In this document: positions 34,478 to 46,850 of the stretch, piece by piece
How positions within the stretch are numbered: the first letter of the stretch is position 1
Layout: each line of letters starts with the position of its first letter
Source of the DNA: Limnanthes douglasii subsp. nivea
Taxonomy: Eukaryota > Streptophyta > Magnoliopsida > Brassicales > Limnanthaceae
Direction: 5' to 3'
DNA length: 64,000 bases
NCBI GenBank assembly: GCA_036936605.1
Contig: JAUPFV010000003.1
Coordinates: forward strand, 101,689,278 to 101,753,277
Program-made: the position numbers and the translations under genes
Notes under the pieces: generated by a model
What the model saw: only the letters and a program-made list of their open reading frames with translations
Database searches by the model: none
Told to the model about the DNA's origin: nothing

Positions 34478-35699
34478 TAGATAAGCGTTTTCGACCTAGT
34501 CCAAGTTACATAAATAATTATCGAGTATATATAGATATGCCAAAGGATTACTTTTTTTTATAACTTTATCACAAGGCTGTCGATCTTGCAGATGAACTCT
34601 TTTTTTGCGGAGTTTTTGCTTTTGTATAAGTGTGGCTAGCTAACTCTCTTTTTTAAATGTAACAGTTCATTAGTATTACTTAATCTAAATCCCACTTCTG
34701 GACTTATGGAGGGCGAAAATTCTTTTTCCGAATACGATAAGTGCTATCATAAAACTTTTGTAGATGTTAATAGACTGACTCTTACCGTTCATGGTGACAA
34801 TGATCTTCATGAATTATAAAATGAATATGTGAAATAGCTACTGGGTTGAAAGATCGTTTATTATGTCCGAGTTTTTCTGTCCGATTTCTGGGTTGTTAAT
34901 GGCAGACCCAAAATCGTTTGAAGCTTCATTAGTTACCTGGATTAGTCAAAACTGTCTTAAATTATATTTGTATCAAAATTGCCAGTTTTGTTGATTTTCT
35001 TACATTTATGATACTAGCTGGCGACTGCAAATGCAAAAAAGTCCAACACTAGTGACCAGGCGAAACAAATGGCTGTTTTTGATAAAAAATTAAATAAATT
35101 GTTTTTCAAACTAACAGCGGGCCAGCCATGATTTTTAGCCTTGAATTATTCTTTTGGCGTGTCTGCTTCAGCCATGATTTTTAGCCTTGAATTATTCTTT
35201 TGGCGTGTCTGCCTTCATGCTTGGAAAACCTTAGGATACAGACCTGTGCTTGTGCATTTAACCGTTACTAATTTCTCCACCGTCATCCTTAATCTTGCGC
35301 TCAAGTCCACCATTGAGAGCTGATGTAACCATCGTTCTCTCGGCCAGTCTAAATCATTCGATATTTCTTCAACAAAAAATCTAAACCGTTTGGTAATAAA
35401 GACCCCAAAATTTTGGTTTCAGAAAAAAGGTCAATTCAGGGGACTCAATATTTTCTTTCGGTTTGACGTAAATACACCGTCACAAAGATGAGCCGATGGC
35501 TTAGTACCTTCTACTCAAGCTCCGAAGGATTAGTCGTATCATTTAGTTCCGCCAATACTACGACTCGGCCAAGGTGTTACTCGAAGTCAGCTTATACTAA
35601 TCGATTACTATCAGCTCCCGGATCCCTCGTCAACTCGATTCAGACTATAAAAATAAATGGATTGGTACCATTGTTTAAAAACTCTTTTTAATATTAGAA
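34478..35699. other. 3' side of the host gene and intergenic DNA
   Basis: 34478 to about 34700 is probably the 3' untranslated region (T-rich, without a clear AATAAA). The rest is intergenic. The open frames at 35141-35323 and 35488-35691 match nothing I know. A 46-bp tandem duplication is listed separately. Confidence 0.4.
35124..35212. repeat. 46-bp tandem duplication
   Basis: AGCCATGATTTTTAGCCTTG begins a 46-bp unit at 35124 and again at 35170. The copies agree over 43 bases without a mismatch that I can see, so the duplication is recent. Confidence 0.9.
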
Positions 35700-35911
35700 G
35701 GGCCAGGCTAGAAAAAAGCCACATTTTGATAGATCTCTCACCTTATTCTTTTTTTATCATTTTCACCATAACTAATTACAATCATGTCATTTACTCTCTA
35801 AAATTGTGTAGAATCTGAAAACCCCAAAAATTACCCTAAACCCTAACTATTTAATACCCTAAAACAAATATTTTACAACCAAAATCCATAAAAACTGATT
35901 CTGTTTTTAAA

Positions 35912-36318
35912 AGTATGATTTGGCATGATTTTGGGCTTTGTTTTCATGAATTAATGTTGTAGAGTTGTTTGTTGCACGCGGATTCGTCGATTTGGCTTCG
36001 AGTTTGTTGGAAATGGTGTTGTTTAGATAGATCTAGGGTTTGGTCGTGTGCAGGTGTTCGTCGCACGATATCGTGCTACCAGATTTGTTTGCGACCATGA
36101 TGGGTACTTGTCGCATGCAACTAGGATGGGTACTTGTCGCATGCCCATTTTAATTAAAAAAAATAAAATCTAATTGATAATAAATATAAAAAAAATTAAA
36201 ATCTAATTGATAATAAATATAAAAAAAATGGAAACAAATAATTCTATTTAATTATTTTAAAATAGATTTAAAGACTTAAAACGGTAAAAGTGAATATTTC
36301 TTGATTTAATAAATATCA
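35912..36318 (+). repeat. Left arm of the MULE-2 palindrome, outer part
   Basis: Reads TTTAAAAGTATGATTTGGCA onward, then the GTTGTAGAGTTGTTTGTT and GATCTAGGGTTTGG words, and matches 39500-39905 inverted. It also matches MULE-1 1575-1870 directly. GTCGCATG motifs lie at about 36056-36145. The arm continues beyond the LINE at 38887-39075. Confidence 0.75.
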
Positions 36319-36334
36319 AATAATTTTGAAATAT

Positions 36335-38870
36335 TTTTTTAATGAAGGACTCAAATTGAATTAATCGGAAAGTACAAGCCCTTTTTAGGCAAAATTACAA
36401 CTTTTTAAACAAAAGCGCTAAAACACAGATTCGCAGATTCATCGTCTTCTTCCCCAAATCAAGCCAGAAACCCTAAACCAACCCTAATCAATTAGTCTCA
36501 AATAGCCGAAATTCAGCTTCTCCAAAAGGACAATGGCCTTCAATTTTGAAGGAGCATTTGAATCATTAAACTCCATATTCGATTGCAGCTTCAGAACTTC
36601 CTTAGCAATCCAATCCGCTCCCAGATTTTGCTCGCGATAAACATGCCTAATAACCATTCCTGGTTTGATGAGTCTTCTGCAGCACTTTAGTAAAGGTTCT
36701 AGGTACCACGTCGAGTTACCATATAGAATCAGATTCACTAGAACCAGAGAATCAAGCTCCACATCTACCATTATCAGACCCAGCCTATTACACAACCTCA
36801 AGCCGTCAAAGAGAGCTCTACACTCAGCTATCAATGACGAGCCCTTCCCATACATTCTACCAATACCCAAGAAAATATTGCCACTAGTGTCACGAATCAG
36901 AGCACCACCTCCAGATTCTCTATTGAAGGTACATGCACCATCTACATTTATCTTGTATCTTCCATGTTTAAGGTTCTTCCATTTCAGAAAGAGAGGCTTG
37001 TTCCAGAGCTTAATCTGGTTAACACAGCTAATGTCAGTAGCCTCCTTATCAAATCTACCCTAGTGCTTTCTGTTCAAAACTTTAGCATGATCTAGACTAG
37101 ATAAAATCAGGAGGATTTGCTTGATTATAGAGTTAGAAGTAGTGTTTTCATTGTTGAGTTTTCTCTTATTACGACCAGACCAGATTGACCAAGATATTAT
37201 TGCAGGAAGAATGGTGAAGTCGTCGCACTTCTTGCCAGCAGCCCAGTACCAACGCGTAACAATGTGTGGAACAGACATATAAGGCTGGATTTGGACTCTG
37301 AAGATACCACTGAAATACTGCCAAACAGACCATGCTTGCTGACACTGCACCATAACATGGTTAGTAGTCTCAATGTTATTACAATAAACACATTTCGAAG
37401 CCAGATTAAATCCTTTAACTTGCATAACATTGTCAGTAGGCAACCAATTGTGAAGGACCCTCCACAATAAGAAAGAATATTTTCTAGGCGTTACAGCATT
37501 CCAAGTCCTATCATATAGACTAGTAATGTTACCTTTTGTTCTGATATGGTTTATAGTGTCCCTGACATTAAACTTACCATCCTTAGAAAAAGACCAGAGC
37601 ATGACATCTTTGTTGTTAGAAAGACTAACCTCTCTTATTTTGTCAATCTCCGTAGATGTAACTTTAGTGCTGAGACTGTCAATATCCCAAGAATCCCCCA
37701 ACCAGAAATCCTTCACAAGCTCATTAGTACTATCCCACAGAATTCTTCTATCCCTGTCATTATTAACCTTAATAAAAGGCCTATCAGAACACCATTTCTC
37801 ATACCAGAAACACATGTTACCATACCTAGGAAGCCAGAAAATAAAATCCTCAGTTATCTCTCTAGTACTAAGAATACGAGACCACACTTTACACTTCCTG
37901 TGAGGAGCAATAGCTAAGGAAGGATGAATATTATCTCTGCAATATATAGACAACATGTATCTAGCCCATAGAGAGTGCTGCCTTCTGAATTCAAACCATA
38001 ACTTCATTGCATAAACTTGCTGCACATCATTAAGTTTCCTAAGGTTAAGGCCACCTTCATTAAAGGGCTTACATAACCTGTCCCATCTAGCCCAACTAAC
38101 AGTTTTCTTATCATCTTTGGTCCCCACATGAACTTATTGAATAAAATCTCCAGCCTATGGATAATACCAACAAGCAAAGAAGTATACTGAAGAAAATAAT
38201 TGGGGAAGACAACAAGGACAGACTGGATCAATAGCAGACGACCAGCAAACGATAAGTGAAGCTTATCCCATTCCATAATTCTGCTCCTAACATTGTCTAT
38301 AAGACTTTCAAAGTTAGCAATTCTAGAATTGTTTGCAATAGTTGTACCCAGATATTTAAAGGGCAAATAAGAATGATTGATTTTCCATATGTCTTCAATA
38401 CTAGCAACTTGTTGAGATGACATCTTGTTTGAAATAATAAGCTTAGACTTGGCTGTGTTGATTTCCTGACCCGAAACATACTGATAGTGATCCATGACAG
38501 ATTTAATAGCCTCCATTGCATTCACATTACCATTAGTAAACATCATAAAGTCATCAGCAAAAGCTAAACAAGCTATATTCTGATTACTCCTTGTTTTGTA
38601 CCTAAACCTGTGATTACCATTAGAGACCAGATTGATGCTCCTTATCAGATACTCCTCAGCTAAAATAAAAAGACTCGGGGAAAGGGGATCCCCTTGTCTT
38701 AAGCCCTGAGAATTAGAAAAATAACCAGTCATCTCACCATTAACCAAAATTGAAGAAGAAACATTGCCAATGCATCTACTAATAAGATCAGCAACTTTAT
38801 TATTAAAACCAAACATCTTGAGAATATTGAACATAAACTTATGGCTAAGCTTATCAAAAGCTTTAGTCAC
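36335..38870 (-). mobile_element. LINE-1 copy (plant L1 type with RNase H), 5'-truncated
   Basis: A perfect 16-bp direct repeat AATAATTTTGAAATAT flanks it (36319-36334 and 38871-38886). This is typical of target-primed insertion. A short poly-A tail (T run at 36334-36340 on the plus strand) marks the 3' end. The 5' end is cut inside the RT at the KAFDKL motif. The element therefore lacks ORF1, endonuclease and the RT start. It is inserted in the left arm of MULE-2. Confidence 0.9.
36484..38870 (-). pseudogene. ORF2 fragment of LINE-1: RT, zinc-binding C-terminal domain and RNase H
   Basis: Three domains follow on the minus strand. The RT (38060-38870) has GLRQGDPLSPSLFILAEEYL and the catalytic FADDFMMF. 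A zf-RVT-type domain (about 37230-37560) has FLLWRVLHNWLPTDNVM and CVYCNNIETTNHVMVQC. An RNase H (36484-36990) has INVDGACTFN, AECRALFDGL and REQNLGADWIA. One frame change near 38120-38135 separates RT from the rest, and a TAG at 37060-37062 precedes RNase H; otherwise the frames are open. The apparent open frame upstream of 38870, with its start codon at 38933, lies in MULE-2 flanking DNA and is not part of the LINE. Confidence 0.88.
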
Positions 38871-39091
38871 AATAATTTTGAAATATGATAGTTCTTCGTA
38901 TATATTTATTAAAATCATTAAAATTAAAATCATTCGAAGTTAAATGAGTTATAATTAAAATATTTAAATAGATTTTATATTATATTATTAATCATTAAAA
39001 TCATATTTTTATAACATCTTTTTTATATTTAAAAAGAAAATCAAAAGTTTTATTATTAATATTTTATGTTAGAAATTTTTAATATTTTCTA

Positions 39092-39400
39092 TTAATTAAA
39101 ATTTCAAAATTAAGTTTTATTGTACCATAAAATTTAAATATTTCAAAGTTATTTTGAATTTTCAATAACTTTAAAAGTTGTAGAAAAAATTATACGAAAA
39201 TAATAAAAAAATATCTTATTGGTAACATTAAATATTAACAATAAAACTTTTGATTTAATTAAAATTTCAAAATTAAGTTTTATCGTAACATAAAATTTCA
39301 ATGTTTCAAAGTTAATTTGAATTTTCAATAACTTTAAAAGTTGTAGAAAATGTTATACAATAACTGGTAACATTAAATATTAATAATAAAACCTTTTATT
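39092..39400. repeat. Tandem repeat, two units of about 163 bp, in the loop of MULE-2
   Basis: TTAATTAAAATTTCAAAATT starts a unit at 39092 and again at about 39255. Both continue through CAATAACTTTAAAAGTTGTA and GGTAACATTAAATATTAA. They form the centre of the palindrome. Confidence 0.75.
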
Positions 39401-39905
39401 TTTTTAAATATAAAAAGATATTATAAAATTTGATTTTAAATGATTAATAATATAATATAAAATCTATTACCATATTTTAATGTTAATTATAATCGATTAG
39501 TTAACTTTTAAATTATTGTTATTTATTAGAATAAAAAAACTGTTTTTTAGTTTTTAAACTCATTTTATTCTCTTTTAAGATAATTAATTAGAATTGTTTG
39601 TTTCCATTTTTTTCTTTGTATTTATTATCCAATTAGATGTTTAACTTTTTTTAATTAAAATGGGCTTTGTCGCATGCGACAAGTACCCATCCTGGTCGCA
39701 ATTTCGTGCGACCAAAACAAATCTGGTAGAACGATCTCGTGCGACGAACACATGCGTAGAGCCAAACCCTAGATATATCTAAACACCACCATTTCCAACA
39801 AACTCGAAGCCAAATCGACGAATCCGCGTGTAACAAACAACTCTACAACATTAGTTCATGAATACAAAGCCTAAAATCATGCCAAAATCATACTTTTAAA
39901 ACATA
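39365..39905 (-). repeat. Right arm of the MULE-2 palindrome
   Basis: The minus-strand sequence matches the left arm (35912-36318 continued at 38887-39075). Its outer part includes GTCGCATGCGAC (39668-39679) and CGTGCGACGAACAC. Confidence 0.75.
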
Positions 39906-40950
39906 ATCGAAAAACCTAATATTGTACCACTTAAACACAACGAATCTTGAAATTTGTTATTGTGGAAGACTTGTATGGTTTATCTTAATGTTGTTATGGA
40001 TTCAGATTTTTCAAAAATTACGCTTTGATTTTCGATAATTTTTTTGTGCTTGAGAGGTTTTGAGAGAGATTGAAAGAAAAAGAAGAAAAAAATGGTGAGA
40101 GATTTATAAAATGCTTTTATACCTAGGTTTTCTAAAGAGGGGCAAATTTATCCAAAATTTGGTGAGAGATCTATCAAATAGGTATAGGATCCAGCGGTGT
40201 AAGATCCATAAAAATGTGTAACTTTTTTAGCCTGGCCCATATTAAAAACTAAAATTTCGTTAATGTTATTAGGTGGTTATTGGGTTAGCAGTAGTGGATT
40301 TTTGTAAAATAGATTTGATTTGGTTTATGTTATTAACTGATTTGGGATTTGATCCGGTTAAAATCTATACAATGGATTTTAAATATCGTGATACATAAAA
40401 GATAGACCAACAAAAAACTGTATCTCATATTATAGATATGAGATTCAACTCGGAAACAATGTTTGGATGTAAAGACCGAAATAGCTATACCTGAGACTAA
40501 AGATACCATTTTTCTATCTGAAGTGAATGTGGTAAAAAAAAGTATTTTATTGAAGCGACTAGCGCTATGCCATAGGCGAGGCTGACCATAATTAATGAAG
40601 TATTTTTTTGGTGTAAAAAGAGGTGAAAAATATATAAATAAAAAAATGTTTACAAACGGTCGGAGGGCCTGAGTAGCCAAGGTACAAAAAAGGGCATTAC
40701 TTTTTAAAAAGTAAATCAAAACAAAAAAGACTTATTATAAGGGAATGTGACCTTCGTGCCGTGGTAGCGGGAGCGAAGGTTTGAAAGAACGTGATTAGTG
40801 ATGCTCGAGCCTAGGGAGTGTTTGTCTTTGAAAATTCGGGAGTGTCTTTCCTACCAAATGTAGTAAACGATGAAACAGAAAGTGGTACGCCAGATATGGC
40901 CAATGCTTACCAGGGGGAGGGTTCTAGGAGCTTGCTTCCTCAATCCAGAC

Positions 40951-43900
40951 ACCTCAGGATGTGGGGGTATAGTTAAAATTAAGCTTCTGAGCCATAGTTT
41001 CCCAAATAGAAGCAATGAATGGGCATAAGGTCAGGATGTGATCCAACGTCTCAGGGTTGGAGGAGCAGAGGACACAGACCTGTGGAGCATCAAGACCCCA
41101 GCCAATAAGCTTGTCTCTAGTGGTGAGTTTGTTGTGGACAACGACCAAGTGATGAAAGAATGTCTTGAGATAGAATATTTGTTCCAAATGAGGGGGCCCA
41201 GGGGCTTATCTCTTGTCGGCCTGATGGCGGCGTGAGTGTTGCAGATCGTGAATTGAGGTTTTGAGTTATTTGGAATTCAAAGGAAATTATCACCGACATC
41301 TGTAACTGGGGGGAAGGCTTCAAGCGAGTTTCTAATCTCAGACATGTGGAGCTGCGATTGTCGGCTTGCAGCCCTGGCATTCGCGCGCCAGACCTATTTA
41401 CCATTGCAGTTGAGGTCAGCTACTCTGGAAATGTTCCTTAGCCGAGAAAGATGTGTAATATTATAACCAAAACGGTTGACTGAGGAAGTAGGGTAGAGCT
41501 AAGGATCAAACCAGATCGAGGTATTGGATCTATTACCAATCTGGATTTTATAGAGGTGTGCCGCCTGGTTATGGAGCTTGCGAATTTTCCTCCAACTCCA
41601 GCTGGTACTAGTAGGGTTGGGCCAAAGGTCTCTGTTCTTTATTCGCTCCGTAAGGATCCAATCAGTTATTATGGAGTTTTTGTTCTTGGTCAGGATGGAC
41701 TAAAATAACTTTAGGGTGTCCGTATGATTCCAAACTTTTAGTTTTGGGATCCCAAGGCCGCCCTCATCAGTTGTCACAATGAGCTTGTCCCAGGCAAACT
41801 TAGATCCTGTGATTTTCATCTCGAAACCTGACCAAAGGAAATGACGAAGCAGCTGAGATAGCTCATTAAGGACTCTGACAGACAGAATGAACATCGAAGC
41901 CCAATAGACTTGGCTGGCAAAAAAGAAAGATTTGATGATTTGTAGCATGCCAGGGTATGAGAGGTGCTTAGAAGTCCATGAACTGATTCGGTTTGTGATC
42001 TTGAGGAAAAGAGGTTGACAGTCATTATAGGTCAGTCTGGAGGTGATTAAAGGAACCCCAAGATATCTAACTTCAGAGAGCCCGAGAAGGCGTATGATTG
42101 TATCTTTTGTGTGCTGATAGGATCCAGAGAAGTAGACTTGACTTTTGTTCGGATTGAGCTGGAGGCCGGAGAGCCTAGCAAATTTGGATAATTCATTTTG
42201 GATCAGACGGATAGAGTGAGCATTGAACCTGGACCTGTAAAAACTCATAAGGTCATCCGCAAAACAGAGGTTGTTTATCTTAGGCTTGTGGCATTTCCAA
42301 TGAAAGTCGAAGTTGGGGTCGAGGCTATTCTCCGGAATAATACTTGAGAGGACCTGCATGACAAGGACACAAATATAGTTAGAGAAGGGATCTTCTTGGT
42401 GGAGTCCCTTCTCGCCATGGAAGTAGCTCGTAGGCTTTCCATTAATACAGATAGCAAAATGAGTGATGTTACATTGTATAATCCAGTTAATCATATGCAT
42501 GGGGAAATCCATGGCAAGCAAATGTCCAGGACAATCTCCCATCTAATGCTGTCAAAAGCTTTCATAAGGTCGATTTTAAGAGCACACCGAGGGCCCTTGC
42601 AGTTGGTTTGGTAGCCATGCATAATTTCTTGGGTGAAGAGAATATTATCGGCTATACTTTTAACCCGGGATGAAAGCCAACTAGGAAGGATCGATCAGGG
42701 TAGAAAATGAGGGTTTGATCCTATTCGCAATAATTTTAGAGATTATTTTATAGATGATATTGCAACAAGAAATGGGACGATAATTGGAGGTGGACGGAGA
42801 GTCAATTTTAGGTATGAGGGAAATGATGGGTTTGTTCCAATCCTTATTCATCCTCCCTTTGGGGAAGAAATGCTTGAGCCCAACAAATTGTTTTGGACCC
42901 ACAGTGGTCCAACCGGATTTGAAAAATCCCGTACTGAAACCATCAGGTCCAGGAGCTATCGATGTCAAAGAGGGCGGTCTTAATCTCCTCATCAGAGACA
43001 GGCTTGATCATCTCAGATTGTTTTAGGGGGAACAGAGGTTATAATTAGCGTTTTAATTGTTCGGGGACCAAGATAGTTATGTGGGATTGGGAAGCCCAGG
43101 ATATTGCAGAAGTGATTAAGGAAGATGTCGGAGATGCGCTTGGGAGCGATATAAGTCAAGCCATCCGAGGCGAGGACGAAGATGATTTTGTTGCAGGCCC
43201 TGCGGGCCTTAATGCTATTGTGAAAAAACTTGGAGTTCTTATCTCCAAGCTTGAGTCACAATTCCCTAGATTTTTGTTTGAGGAAAGATTCCTTGACACG
43301 GCTGTAAAAAATAAAGGTTTTGGCAGCGGCCCTCTCGTCAAAGATGAGAGAACCGTTGGAAGGGTTGAGAGCCAGAGCATTCTGCACCATAGCAAGAGCG
43401 GACTGAGCCTCCTCAACTCTATGGCTGATGTTGCAGAACTCACGCCTGTTGAGTGAGGCATGCGAAGGGGAGAGTCTAGAGAGCTTAGAGACAATAACTT
43501 TCATAGAATTCTTATTACAGGGGAGGTTCCATCTTGTGGAATCTAGGGTGGTATTGCCACATACTGAAGTATTTGAAGGGTTTTGGGAAGGTCTCAAAAG
43601 GAGTTTCAAGGTAGAGGATAATGAGGGTGTGGTCAGAATTCTGAAAAGGGTCGAAGTGATCATCCCGGAGGTTATTAACAAGGGCTCTTTCAATTCTGGA
43701 TGAGATAGGGTTATCAATGCGGCCATTAAACCAAACAAATTGGAAACCGGTGGAGCAGAGTTCATCAAAGTCACAAGATCGACAACAATCATTAAAATTT
43801 AACATAGAGATGTTCCAACGGGAATCAAAATTGCATTTTTCATGGAGGATTTGGATAGAATTGAAATCCCCCATGACAATCCAATGGCTTCGGAAAAAGT

Positions 43901-44287
43901 ATTTAGCCACATATTGAATGTCACTCCAAAGGATGAGACGGTCTGAAGGTTCGTTAAAACCGTAAATGATGATGAGGTTAGGGGAAATGTTTTTACTAAT
44001 CCATTTGATATTATAGTGAATGGATTGGGCAGATGAACCTTGAAGGAGAATGTGAAAACGCTTGGGTTCCAAGCGATCTAGATTCTACCATAGTCGTGAT
44101 TGGCGTGGTTAGTATAGAAGTGCCACCAAGGTAGCATGGTTTTCATAATAAGCTTTAGATTCTCATAATTGACTTTATTTTACAATCAGCAGATATCATT
44201 GATGCTATTAGTAAAAACGAAGTCTCTAACGTCCTTTTGACGTATAAGGTCATTTAATCCTCTCACATTCCAACAGGCTAATCGCAT
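40951..44287 (-). pseudogene. ORF2 of LINE-2: endonuclease and reverse transcriptase
   Basis: The start is taken at the ATG at 44287, which opens MRLACWNVRGLNDLIRQKDV, the usual beginning of plant LINE endonucleases. Further endonuclease motifs are IIYGFNEPSDRLILW, WIVMGDFNSI and SDHTLIIL (43515-44072). The RT begins with APGPDGFSTGFFK and NYRPISCCNIIYKIISKI (42681-42992). It continues with NGKPTSYFHGEKGLHQEDPF, the catalytic FADDLMSF and YLGVPLITSRL (41700-42542). The C-terminal zf-RVT domain is CVLCSSNPETLDHILTLC (40954-41187). The GLRQGDP motif is changed to GLHQEDP. At least four frame breaks inactivate it. No RNase H follows, unlike LINE-1. Confidence 0.85.
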
Positions 44288-44478
44288 TAATAAAATTTAG
44301 ATTAAAGCTCGAAAGAGGATTAATACAACATCGGGGATTCCCCATACATACTTGTTCGAGCCGAAGTGGAACCGAGTTACATTTTGGGTGACGTTATTTC
44401 AGCTGATAAATGTTAACAGTCGATATGGCCGATTTGACCAGCAACGAAGCTGTTGCTAGCAATGATGAGACTCTTGGT

Positions 44479-46830
44479 TCAAGTAGGCGTGCTAGTCATG
44501 GAGCATAAGTTGTCTTGATTTGGTGAAGGGGTTGTATCGCTATTACTAGAGTCCGAGAGGGTGACTAAGGGTAGGTCGGAGTTTGTCATAGGCTCTTTGT
44601 CCGGTCTTCTGGTGGGATTGATCTCATGATTTGTTTCTCTAGGTTGAACGCAGACAACAACAGCGTGGCCGAAGGAAGTGCATTTCGAGCAGATGGTGTG
44701 GAGTCTCTGAAAATCCATCTGGATAATGTGCTCTTTGCCGAGGCACCTGATGGTGATCGATGACTGGAAGGTAGAGGATGCTTGCATGATGATACATATT
44801 CGAGCGTAGTTTAATCTTGTTCTACTTGTTGTTTGGCTATCCACATAAAGGGGAGTGCCAAGGTAGCTGCCAGGTATACTCAGTCCTTTTGCCGACCATA
44901 ATTCATGCGGCATGCCATGGAATTTCAGCCACAACATTGAGGGCCTCTTTGGTTAAGGTTTCCATGGGCTTCCAACATTTGAGAAAAACCGAGTGGCTGC
45001 TGAAGAACGAGGGGGCTTTTTCCAGCATCTGAGTGGTATTATCGGTGGAGGAAAATTTGAAGAAGTAGCATCCTGATGGCGTTGGTTTATATTCCTGAAG
45101 CCCGAAAGTACCCCAAACCTGGTTTACGAGAGCTTGAACGTGAGAGGTTGCCCAATACTTGGAAAGGTAGTAGCCAAACAGACATTTAACCTAGTCTTCT
45201 TTGCTTCCAGTAATAGCATCTTCGGGAAACACCAGGATGCAGTTGCTCACCTGGAAGATATTAGTCTTTTCTATGGCCATTGGGGACCGAACATCAACTT
45301 GGTTTGAGATAACATGTGCCATGATCTAGTTGAGGGAAGGGGTGTGATTTGTTCAGGGTTGATCTGGTTGAGGTTAACCAGGGGGTTGATTCTGCGAATA
45401 ACTGTGGTGGCATGGTTGGTCTGGGTCCTCGAGAGTGTCGAGAGGGTGAGTTGTAGCGATAGCCTGAAGAAAGTTGAGCATTAGCGTTGGGGGCATGTCC
45501 AGAGACCTATGGGCTCTCAAGGCACGCGAGATCGCATGACCTTTGCTGTTCCTCCCCGCAAAGGACTCTGGGAAATTTCCCGGGGAAGGGATAAAATTTA
45601 GTCTCGGGGGCTTGGAGGTATTGTTATTAGGAGGGCCGATGGAATGTATGACCGTAGAGTAAAGATGCTGGGCAAGGGGAATGATAAGTGTAGAGTTTGG
45701 TTGATAGGCAGCCTTCTGGAGAGTTTGAACGACAATAGTAAAGATTCTGGTGGGTGGGGTGTTGGTGAGAGAGAGGGGAGGTTAGATTGATAGGCTTGGG
45801 TTGAAAAAGTATTTGCTGGTGATGGAGGGTAAGGTTGTTGAAGGCAAAGCAGTAGTCGGGGATATGTTTATAGGTACAAAGGAGCGAAGAAGAATTTGGG
45901 AAGTCGAATGCATGGTACTTGGAGGGACGTCAACTTGCATGGGAGAAGAGTTTTGAGGGACATGCATGGCTTATCAGTAATTGGCCTAACGGATATGGTA
46001 GCTGGAGCATCAGTTTGGACTATAAACAAATTTAGGGCTTCAGAGGGACCTTGATGAGATGAGGAAGACCGATCCAGGCCGGAAATAGCCGCTGTTTTAC
46101 TTCTATGAAGAAAGGTAAGCTTGGAAGAAGAATCTTGCATGATCTCAGTCGTGGCGGATGAGACTTCCAGAGAGGTGATAGCGCAAAGTAGACTTTCGTT
46201 CCCGTTGAGAATGGCTTGGAATTGTTCTTCTTTTAAGGGCGATGGTGTATGAACAAACTCTGACGGGTCCTCATCATTGGAGGAGGACTGCATGTTCGAT
46301 TTGGACGACGGGGGAAATAGCGAGAGAGGTGAGACCTCCATCTTACGACAGATTTCTTCGAGGATGCGTTTGCTGGTGGCTGAGAGCAGGACGAGGCTGG
46401 AGACTCGTGGTGAGTGACCATGCATGCTTGAAGGTTGAGGAGGGGATGAGTGGATCGAGATAGAAAGACCAGACATGCCTGAAACACGAGGAGGAGAAGT
46501 GGATGGAGGGGTCGAGGATTTAGTTTCTAGGGAGAGAGATGTGCTAGGACTATCTGGTTTGCTGTTCACCGGAGAGTTGGTAGAGGCGACTTTAAAACAT
46601 GCTGTGATTTTTCTAGTTTGGGCGTCGGGTGGATGAACTGTGTCGAGTTTCAACCATGGTGAAACAGATGCATAGGTGATGGGTAGGGTTTGATTGAAGA
46701 TAGAGAGTTGAGGGAAGGGTCTTGATATAAGAGGAGGGGGTATAAGGTTTGCGAATAAAAAATAGAGAGGTAACGTGCAAGTTAAAAAAAATGTTATTAA
46801 ATGAGGGAGACAGAAGGTTGCAAGTTGCAT
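44479..46830 (-). pseudogene. ORF1 of LINE-2 (DUF4283-like, CCHC zinc knuckle)
   Basis: An N-terminal Ser/Pro-rich part (45868-46830) contains the YASVSPWLKLD-type start region seen in plant LINE ORF1. A DUF4283-like segment (about 44940-45330) reads MAIEKTNIFQVSNCILVFP and FFKFSSTDNTTQMLEKAPSF. It continues as LWLKFHGMPHELWSAKGL and ends in a zinc knuckle CSKCTSFGHAVVVC (44479-44937). Such proteins bind LINE RNA. A stop and a frame change lie near 44935 and 45200. The exact start is uncertain. Confidence 0.75.
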
Positions 46831-46850
46831 TAATGGTGGGCTAGTATCAT

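Larger units (their letters stand above)
35700..40238. mobile_element. MULE-2: non-autonomous fold-back derivative of the MULE-1 family, interrupted by a LINE
   Basis: Its ends are GGGCCAGGCTAGAAAAAAGC (left) and, on the minus strand, GGGCCAGGCTAAAAAAGTTA (right). Flanking nine-base sequences ATATTAGAA (35691-35699) and ATATTAAAA (40239-40247) agree at 8 of 9 positions. The first about 200 bp on the left resemble the right end of MULE-1. The right end plus interior resemble the left end of MULE-1, including the TATA box. Inside, an inverted copy of MULE-1 left sequence makes two long arms (about 35912-36318 plus 38887-39075, against 39365-39905). No transposase is present. A LINE sits in the left arm. 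Without it the element is about 2.0 kb. Confidence 0.85.
40540..46850 (-). mobile_element. LINE-2 copy: long, decayed plant L1-type LINE without RNase H
   Basis: ORF1 (46830 to 44479) and ORF2 (44287 to 40951) are in order on the minus strand. The 3' region contains GGCATAGCGCTAGTCGCTTC followed by AATAAAATAC, a typical plant LINE 3' end, near 40540-40580. The GC content is clearly higher than the AT-rich surroundings. The 5' end and any target duplication could not be fixed by eye; the GC-rich stretch to about 47080 may be its 5'UTR. Confidence 0.82.

Noticed and set aside
38871..38933. N-terminal part of the open frame at 38004-38933, including its start codon
   Set aside because: It lies outside the LINE's 16-bp target duplication and is MULE-2 flanking DNA read through by chance.
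40333..40719. Minus-strand membrane protein of 128 codons
   Set aside because: It overlaps the LINE-2 3' untranslated end and its 3' flank; hydrophobicity follows from T-rich sequence.
42784..43456. Plus-strand open frames of 80 and 125 codons (42784-43026 and 43079-43456)
   Set aside because: They are the reverse strand of the LINE-2 endonuclease and RT, which have recognisable motifs on the minus strand.
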